A stretch of 19,951 nt of DNA, taken from the NCBI GenBank assembly GCA_964554185.1, contig CAZKNJ010000034.1, positions 1 through 19,951 on the forward strand, written 5' to 3'. Shown one piece after another: positions 16,171-19,951 of the stretch. Within the stretch, counting starts at the first letter, position 1; the number at the start of each line of letters is the position of its first letter. A program made the position numbers and the translations under genes. Below the pieces are notes generated by a model, which saw only the letters and a program-made list of their open reading frames with translations, was not told the DNA's origin and did not search any database. This DNA comes from CAZKNJ01 sp964554185. GTDB lineage: Bacteria > 4484-113.

Positions 16171-16246
16171 TGCTTCCTCCAAACGTAGTGAGGGGCGGTA
16201 GCTTCTTCCCGTTTCCATCAAGTGAACTCATAGTCCGCACCTGCGA

Positions 16247-17116
16247 TTATGCGTACTGCGCGACCAGCTTCCCGGTGGAAACCAGCTCGCCGCCGAATCC
16301 CAGTTCTTTCGGGCTGCAGCCAAAGGCCAGCCCCATCAGTTGCGTGAAATACGCAACCGGCGTCGTGTAGTCGCCGCCGAGGAACTTATTCGCTTCGGGC
16401 TGGTAGAAATCAAGGTTCATGTGGCACAGCGGGCAAGCGACCGCGATGCAGTCAGCTCCCATGTCGCGGGCGCACCGCAGAAGTCCCGCCACCACCGGCA
16501 CGACCTTCTCGGTCTCGGTGTTGACCACCATTCCGCCGCAGCACTTGGCTGTCAGCGGGTACTCCACCGGCTCGGCTCCCAGCGCCGCCAGCAGCCGGTC
16601 CATTATGGTCGGACGCTCGCTGGAATCGATAGTGCCATACGGACGGGTGAGCATGCAGCCGTGGTATGCGGCGACCTTCAGGCCCCCCAGCGGTTTGGTC
16701 ACGCTGTTCCTTACCGCATCAAGCCCGATATCGTTAACGACTACGTCAATAAAGTGGCGCACCTTGACTCCGCCGGTGTAGTCCAGCCCTGCGGCCTTAA
16801 GCCCCTGGCGGATGAGCTGGGCGAACTCCGGGTCCTTTTCCATGTAGTCGTTCGTCTTGTGCAGCACCGTCTGGCAGGCGGGGCAGACCGCAACCATTTC
16901 CTTGTAGCCTTGCTTCTCCGCCAGCGCCAGGTTCCGCGCGGAGTTGCCGTGCGACACCAGCTCGCGCACCGACATATAAGTGGTGGCGCCGCAGCAGTTC
17001 CAATCCTCCAACTCCTTCAGGTCGACACCGAGCTTCTGGCACACGGCCCTGGTGGACACATCGTACGCTTTCGCAGTGTATTCAACCGAACAACCGGGGT
17101 AATACAGCAGATCCAT
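16247..17116 (-). CDS. hdrB: Heterodisulfide reductase subunit B
   Basis: The 289-residue protein has two complete CCG domains. The first uses C9, C41/C42, C78 and C81; the second uses C154, C192/C193, C228 and C231. In HdrB these hold the two noncubane [4Fe-4S] clusters that cleave a disulfide substrate. The full ligand set argues for a catalytic rather than vestigial subunit. The natural substrate in a bacterium without coenzyme M/B is unknown. The ATG shares one base with the hdrC stop (TAATG), so the two are translationally coupled. Confidence 0.95.
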   Translation of the reverse strand: MDLLYYPGCSVEYTAKAYDVSTRAVCQKLGVDLKELEDWNCCGATTYMSVRELVSHGNSARNLALAEKQGYKEMVAVCPACQTVLHKTNDYMEKDPEFAQLIRQGLKAAGLDYTGGVKVRHFIDVVVNDIGLDAVRNSVTKPLGGLKVAAYHGCMLTRPYGTIDSSERPTIMDRLLAALGAEPVEYPLTAKCCGGMVVNTETEKVVPVVAGLLRCARDMGADCIAVACPLCHMNLDFYQPEANKFLGGDYTTPVAYFTQLMGLAFGCSPKELGFGGELVSTGKLVAQYA

Positions 17117-17745
17117 TACTTGCCGGCCTCCTTTGCGAGCTTCTCGGCCTCAATGCGCTCCAGAGCCTCGCGTATCTTGCGCAGTTCCTTTAGCCCCTTG
17201 ATGGACTTACCCGTGCCCGGCAGCGGCAGCCTTCCCTGAGAGAACATCTTCAGCCCGCGGGCGGCGTTGGCCATAGCTGCCGCCGGACGGGTCATGTAAT
17301 AGCGCATCATCAGCTCGGTCTCATGGTTACGCCCGCGTTTGTTCGTCAGGTCTATGAAGATGTGAGCCATTGCCGCCGCCCGGGCGTGCTTGTCGGTGTA
17401 GCCGTACTTGATGCCCAGCCGCTTGAGCTCGTACATCAGATCGGTGATCTTGATCTTCTGCGGGCAGCGCACGGTGCAGGTGTAGCACGAGGTGCACATC
17501 CAATGGGTGTTGGCATGAAGCACGCGGTCCAGCAGGCCGGCGCGCAGCGCGGCTATAATCTCACGGGGAGAGTACTCCATATAGCTCGCAGTCGGGCAGG
17601 ATGCGCTACAGGTGCCACACTGAATACACAGGTCGATGCGCTCGCCCTCGGGCAATGCGTATACATCCTGGAGAAAGACCCGCCTTAGCTCCTCAGGTGA
17701 CAGCCTTTCGGCAGGCGGCGCTTTTAGCAATTCGCCTCGCGGCAT
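17116..17745 (-). CDS. hdrC: Heterodisulfide reductase subunit C
   Basis: The 209-residue soluble protein has two [4Fe-4S] motifs, C40/C43/C46/C50 (LCIQCGTCSASCP) and C84/C87/C90/C94 (MCTSCYTCTVRCP). They transfer electrons from HdrA to HdrB. There is no membrane helix, unlike the QmoC-like protein at the left. The C-terminal third is a basic helical tail (KELRKIREALERIEAEKL). AAGGAG lies 6 nt before the ATG. It is the first gene of the large operon, with a leader of about 139 nt. Confidence 0.95.
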   Translation of the reverse strand: MPRGELLKAPPAERLSPEELRRVFLQDVYALPEGERIDLCIQCGTCSASCPTASYMEYSPREIIAALRAGLLDRVLHANTHWMCTSCYTCTVRCPQKIKITDLMYELKRLGIKYGYTDKHARAAAMAHIFIDLTNKRGRNHETELMMRYYMTRPAAAMANAARGLKMFSQGRLPLPGTGKSIKGLKELRKIREALERIEAEKLAKEAGK

Positions 17746-17884
17746 GGAAGGCTCCTTACAAGAGTCTTACAACCAAACGCCGGAAATGCGGCGCCATCGC
17801 CACCGTTCCCAAGTCCGCCTGCACCTATGCGCAGCCCACACATCGGAGTTGGAGGTCACGGCGAACTGGGTTCACTTTCCGGTC
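17746..17884 (-). other. Long untranslated leader of the hdr-nuo-mvh operon
   Basis: About 139 nt lie between the predicted transcription start and hdrC. I see short GC-rich hairpin potential (GCGCCG/CGGCGT near 17779-17796) and a direct repeat CTTGTAAG/CTTACAAG-type at the 3' end, but no riboswitch I recognise and no ORF with a ribosome site. Confidence 0.3.
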
Positions 17885-17890
17885 GTGATT

Positions 17891-17919
17891 AGATTAACAC
17901 TCCGCTTGTGAAATGTCAA
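17891..17919 (-). promoter_or_regulatory. Sigma70-type promoter of the hdr-nuo-mvh operon
   Basis: On the minus strand a perfect TTGACA (17914-17919), a 17-nt spacer and TAATCT (17891-17896) preceded by TGT, an extended -10. The spacer itself contains TTGTGAA on the plus strand (17906-17912), the same half-site as in the upstream palindrome. Confidence 0.7.
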
Positions 17920-18032
17920 TGGTATGTTCTGCCCAGATTCAGTGCCATAAGGCCGGGGCAGCCCACCCGGTGCCTCCAAGCAGCCGTGCCCAAGGCTTTG
18001 TAGGTGATAACCTCAGCGGCACCGCAAACTGC

Positions 18033-18052
18033 ATTGTGAACTATGTCACAAT
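18033..18052. promoter_or_regulatory. Rex- or CRP/FNR-like palindromic operator
   Basis: Arms ATTGTGA and TCACAAT are perfect inverted repeats with a 6-nt centre. The site matches the Rex consensus TTGTGAA-N4-TTCACAA at all but one conserved position (G for T), and equally the CRP pattern TGTGA-N6-TCACA. A partial site ATTGTCAC follows at 18053-18060. It lies about 115 nt upstream of the hdrC promoter -35, far for direct promoter block. Rex senses NADH/NAD+, which would suit an operon with NAD(H) modules. Confidence 0.6.
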
Positions 18053-18099
18053 ATTGTCACGGCCATGGGGCGGCAAATGCGACCGACCGCGCCCTTCCA

Positions 18100-18125
18100 A
18101 GCACGGGCAAAGGTAGAGCCGTGCT
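18100..18125 (-). terminator. Hairpin after the cysteine desulfurase gene, possible terminator
   Basis: AGCACGG and CCGTGCT can pair (7 bp, 12-nt loop) shortly after the stop codon. No U-tract follows, so it may be only a weak or Rho-assisted stop. Confidence 0.3.
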
Positions 18126-18137
18126 GTCGGCTGGCGC

Positions 18138-19295
18138 TTAGGCGCTGACCGCGCTGATGGAGCGCAGCTTCTCCACGATGGGCGGCAGCTTCTCCAGCAC
18201 CCAGTCGATATCCTCATCAGTGGTGCGGTGGCCCAGACTGAACCGCACGGAGCCGTGGATGAGCATCGGGTCCAGACCCATGGCCGAGAGCACGTGGCTC
18301 GGGTCCAGCGAGCCGCTGGTGCAGGCGGAGCCGCTGGAAGCGCAGATGCCCTCCATGTCCAGCTGCAGCAGGATGCCCTCCCCTTCAATGCGGGCGAAGT
18401 AGAGGTTAGCGTTGTGCGGCAGGCGCTGGGTGGGATGGCCGTTGAGGCCGGTGTCGGGGATGCTCTTCAGCACGCCATTGATCAGCCGGTCGCGCATAGA
18501 GGTCAGGCGCGCCACTGTCGCCGGCATTTCCTCCACCGCCAGCTCGAGTGCTTTCGCCAGGCCGACAATGCCGGGGATGTTCTCGGTGCCGGCACGCAGG
18601 TCGCGTTCCTGCGTCCCGCCGTGGATAAGCGGCTCCAGCTTCGTCCCCGCACGGACAAACAGCATTCCCACGCCCTTCGGTCCGTAGAACTTGTGCGCGC
18701 TCAGGCTCAGCAGATCAACGGGGTTCCGGTCCAGCTCCGGATCATGGTAGCCGATGCTCTGCACCGCGTCGGTGTGGAAGGTCACACCGTGCTTGCGGCA
18801 GACTTCGGACAGCGCCTTCAGGTCCTGAATGGTCCCCACTTCGTTGTTGCTCGCCATGATGGACACGAGAATAGTCTTGTCGGTGATGGCGTCTTCCAGC
18901 ACGCCGGGATGCACCAGCCCATACCGGTCCACCGGCAGGTAAGTCGCGGTATAGCCGTTCTTCTCCAGCCACTGCACCGCGTACAGCACCGCGTGGTGCT
19001 CAATCTGCGAAGTGATGATGTGGTTGCCCTTATCCTTCTTGGCCCAGGCGTGGCCCTTGATCGCAAGGTTGTCGGCTTCGCTGCCGCCGCCGGTGAAGAT
19101 AATCTCCCCGGGCTTCACCCGCAGCGTTTTCGCCACGCGTTCGCGGCATTCGTCCAGCACGCTGCGGCTGCGCCGCCCCATATGGTGGATGGAGCTGGGA
19201 TTGCCGTAGCGCTCGCCGAAGTACGGCAGCATCGCGCCCAGCACTTCGTCGCGCACATAGGTCGTCGCGGAATGATCCAGGTATACGGTTCTCAT
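18138..19295 (-). CDS. nifS: Cysteine desulfurase (NifS/IscS type)
   Basis: The 385-residue PLP enzyme has the N-terminal YLDHSATT, the substrate-binding SQIEHHAVL, the PLP lysine K202 in SLSAHKFYGPKG, and the catalytic Cys325 in SSGSACTSG, the group I loop. It takes sulfur from cysteine to a protein persulfide for Fe-S cluster assembly or TusA loading. The surrounding operons encode dozens of cluster sites and a TusA, so either use is plausible. No IscU/NifU scaffold is visible here. ATG 19295 overlaps the upstream thioredoxin-like gene by 4 nt (ATGA). About 390 nt downstream to hdrC contain no gene. Confidence 0.95.
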   Translation of the reverse strand: MRTVYLDHSATTYVRDEVLGAMLPYFGERYGNPSSIHHMGRRSRSVLDECRERVAKTLRVKPGEIIFTGGGSEADNLAIKGHAWAKKDKGNHIITSQIEHHAVLYAVQWLEKNGYTATYLPVDRYGLVHPGVLEDAITDKTILVSIMASNNEVGTIQDLKALSEVCRKHGVTFHTDAVQSIGYHDPELDRNPVDLLSLSAHKFYGPKGVGMLFVRAGTKLEPLIHGGTQERDLRAGTENIPGIVGLAKALELAVEEMPATVARLTSMRDRLINGVLKSIPDTGLNGHPTQRLPHNANLYFARIEGEGILLQLDMEGICASSGSACTSGSLDPSHVLSAMGLDPMLIHGSVRFSLGHRTTDEDIDWVLEKLPPIVEKLRSISAVSA

Positions 19296-19624
19296 ACGAG
19301 CTTCCTCAGGTTTTCCTCCAGCCGGTCGGCCAGCGCGGTCTTGCTCACCAGCCCGACAATGCGGTCGGCGGCCTTCTGGTTATGGAATAGTACCTGCGTC
19401 GGCACCGAGAGTATTCCACAATGGTCGGCCGCCTGGCGGGATTCATCCGCGTCCGCGATGGCGAAGGCGATGACGCCCTCGTAGCTCTCCGCCAGATCCA
19501 CCGTCGTGGCCAGCTGCTCGCTGGAGGGCTTGCTGGCCTTGGTCATGAAGGTGACCAGCACCGGCAGGCTGCTCTCCGCCAGAAACGAGAAGAAGTTCGC
19601 ATCCTTCAGGGTAGGAATATCCAT
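19292..19624 (-). CDS. Thioredoxin-fold protein lacking redox cysteines
   Basis: The 110-residue protein keeps the thioredoxin pattern: PVLVTF strand, SYEGVIAFAIADADE, and the cis-proline region GILSVPTQVLF. The active-site CxPC is SKPS here (S31, P33, S34), and the aromatic residue normally before it is also changed. Only C69 remains, outside the active site. It therefore cannot work as a dithiol oxidoreductase and may be a binding or chaperone-like partner of the desulfurase it overlaps. No ribosome site precedes the ATG, but TATAAT lies 8 nt upstream, so the message may be leaderless. Confidence 0.85.
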   Translation of the reverse strand: MDIPTLKDANFFSFLAESSLPVLVTFMTKASKPSSEQLATTVDLAESYEGVIAFAIADADESRQAADHCGILSVPTQVLFHNQKAADRIVGLVSKTALADRLEENLRKLV

Positions 19625-19632
19625 CGCGGCAT

Positions 19633-19638
19633 ATTATA
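19633..19638 (-). promoter_or_regulatory. TATAAT -10 box of the thioredoxin-like/nifS pair
   Basis: A perfect -10 hexamer ends 8 nt before the start codon. With no Shine-Dalgarno in the gap, this is the geometry of a leaderless transcript. The -35 region is not recognisable. Confidence 0.45.
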
Positions 19639-19671
19639 GCGGACGGGTGAGCCGCTCCCGTTCGCGGCCGC

Positions 19672-19843
19672 AAATGCAGCGAGGACCCCGCCTGTGCCGC
19701 AGACGGCGGGCACGAACCTCGAGCCTAATGTCCAGGTGGGCGCCTAGCCGTTACCCCACGGGGCAACGGACGGTCAGCTCCCAAGCTCAAGGTGTTGGCT
19801 CGGTCCTAAGTCCCACCGCTCGAACACCGCAGGTGTCCTCACT
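19672..19843 (-). ncRNA. ssrS: Candidate 6S RNA
   Basis: The ~170-nt stretch has no coding potential but strong folding. The ends CAGTGAGGAC and GTCCTCGCTG close it. The 5' side contains TGCGGTGTTCGAGCGGTGG and GGACCGAGCC, with GAGCC pairing to GGCTC on the 3' side. The 3' side has a GTGCC/GGCAC hairpin, and the apex is CCGTTGCCCC-GT-GGGGTAACGG. These blocks and the large central bubble fit 6S RNA, which binds housekeeping RNA polymerase by imitating an open promoter. A TAGAAT box (19847-19852) lies just upstream. SRP RNA, RNase P and tmRNA signatures are absent. Confidence 0.7.
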
Positions 19844-19877
19844 GAGATTCTACCATAGCCTTTGCCGCCGCTGACGG

Positions 19878-19906
19878 TTGACGGGCGGCGCATTTTGCGG
19901 TAGACT
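19878..19906 (+). promoter_or_regulatory. Plus-strand promoter diverging from the 6S-like RNA
   Basis: TTGACG (19878-19883), 17 nt, TAGACT (19901-19906). It points rightward to the ribosome site and GTG near the window edge and leaves a leader of only about 14 nt. Confidence 0.45.
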
Positions 19907-19926
19907 TCAGCGAGGAGGTGGGAGTC

Positions 19927-19951
19927 GTGAGAAGTATAAGCGCTCCGGGCA
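19927..19951 (+). CDS. Possible start of a plus-strand gene (cut by the window edge)
   Basis: GTG at 19927 follows AGGAGGTG by 6 nt and opens a frame reading MRSISAPG to the edge. Only 8 codons are visible, so the product cannot be named. The promoter just upstream supports a real gene. Confidence 0.4.

Noticed and set aside
18228..19484. 418-codon plus-strand open frame
   Set aside because: It is antisense to the cysteine desulfurase and thioredoxin-like genes, shows no protein-family motif, and arises from GC-biased codon use.
1..19951. tRNA/rRNA genes, CRISPR arrays, transposases or attachment sites
   Set aside because: I found no repeat-spacer pattern, cloverleaf, rRNA core or transposase motif; the only large repeat is the protease 5' end.

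Overview
This window is a bacterial energy-metabolism locus. Almost every gene lies on the minus strand, so transcription runs from right to left. It is dense in iron-sulfur flavoproteins, a [NiFe] hydrogenase, heterodisulfide reductase (Hdr)-type subunits, a Qmo-like membrane module and sulfur-carrier proteins. That content points to a strictly anaerobic bacterium living by hydrogen and/or sulfur redox chemistry. Near-consensus sigma70-type promoters and a 6S-RNA-like gene argue for Bacteria rather than Archaea. I cannot name the phylum from sequence alone; base composition is moderately GC-rich by eye.

Right end (about 18138-19951): a candidate 6S RNA, then a thioredoxin-fold protein whose active-site cysteines are both replaced by serine, overlapping by 4 nt with a NifS/IscS-type cysteine desulfurase. 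A plus-strand gene may start at the very right edge.

Middle (7314-17919): one long operon in the order hdrC, hdrB, nuoE-like, nuoF-like, a giant hdrA, mvhD, mvhG, mvhA. It is preceded by a TTGACA-17-TAATCT promoter and, further upstream, a Rex/CRP-like palindrome. A hairpin terminator follows mvhA. The set encodes a soluble complex joining H2 (MvhAG), a [2Fe-2S] linker (MvhD), a flavin electron-splitting subunit (HdrA), a CCG disulfide-type reductase (HdrBC) and an NAD(H)/FMN module (NuoEF-like). HdrA is 1160 residues because a whole GltD/NfnB-like pyridine-nucleotide domain sits inside it, so the complex may have two separate nicotinamide sites.

Between the operons (about 6730-7206): a 41-codon remnant of a hydrogenase maturation protease, then an ArsR-family regulator with two cysteines.

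Left operon (432-6674): a TTGACA-17-TATCAT promoter beside an inverted repeat drives a DsrE-like protein, TusA, a divergent MvhD-like protein, a QmoA-like and a QmoB-like flavoprotein, a small winged-helix-like protein, and a QmoC-like membrane subunit (HdrC-type Fe-S head plus cytochrome-b-type anchor). There is no HdrB, AprAB or Sat here. It looks like a sulfur-carrier-linked electron conduit to or from the quinone pool. A nearly complete hydrogenase maturation protease follows and runs off the left edge. Its first ~26 codons closely match the remnant beside mvhA, so the two copies flank the whole arsR-dsrE-tusA-qmo block as direct repeats. This suggests the block was inserted, or duplicated, between a hydrogenase operon and its protease gene.

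The most unusual points are the Hdr-Mvh-NuoEF set with a GltD-fused HdrA, the Qmo module rebuilt from split and degenerate parts beside TusA/DsrE, and the flanking protease duplication.
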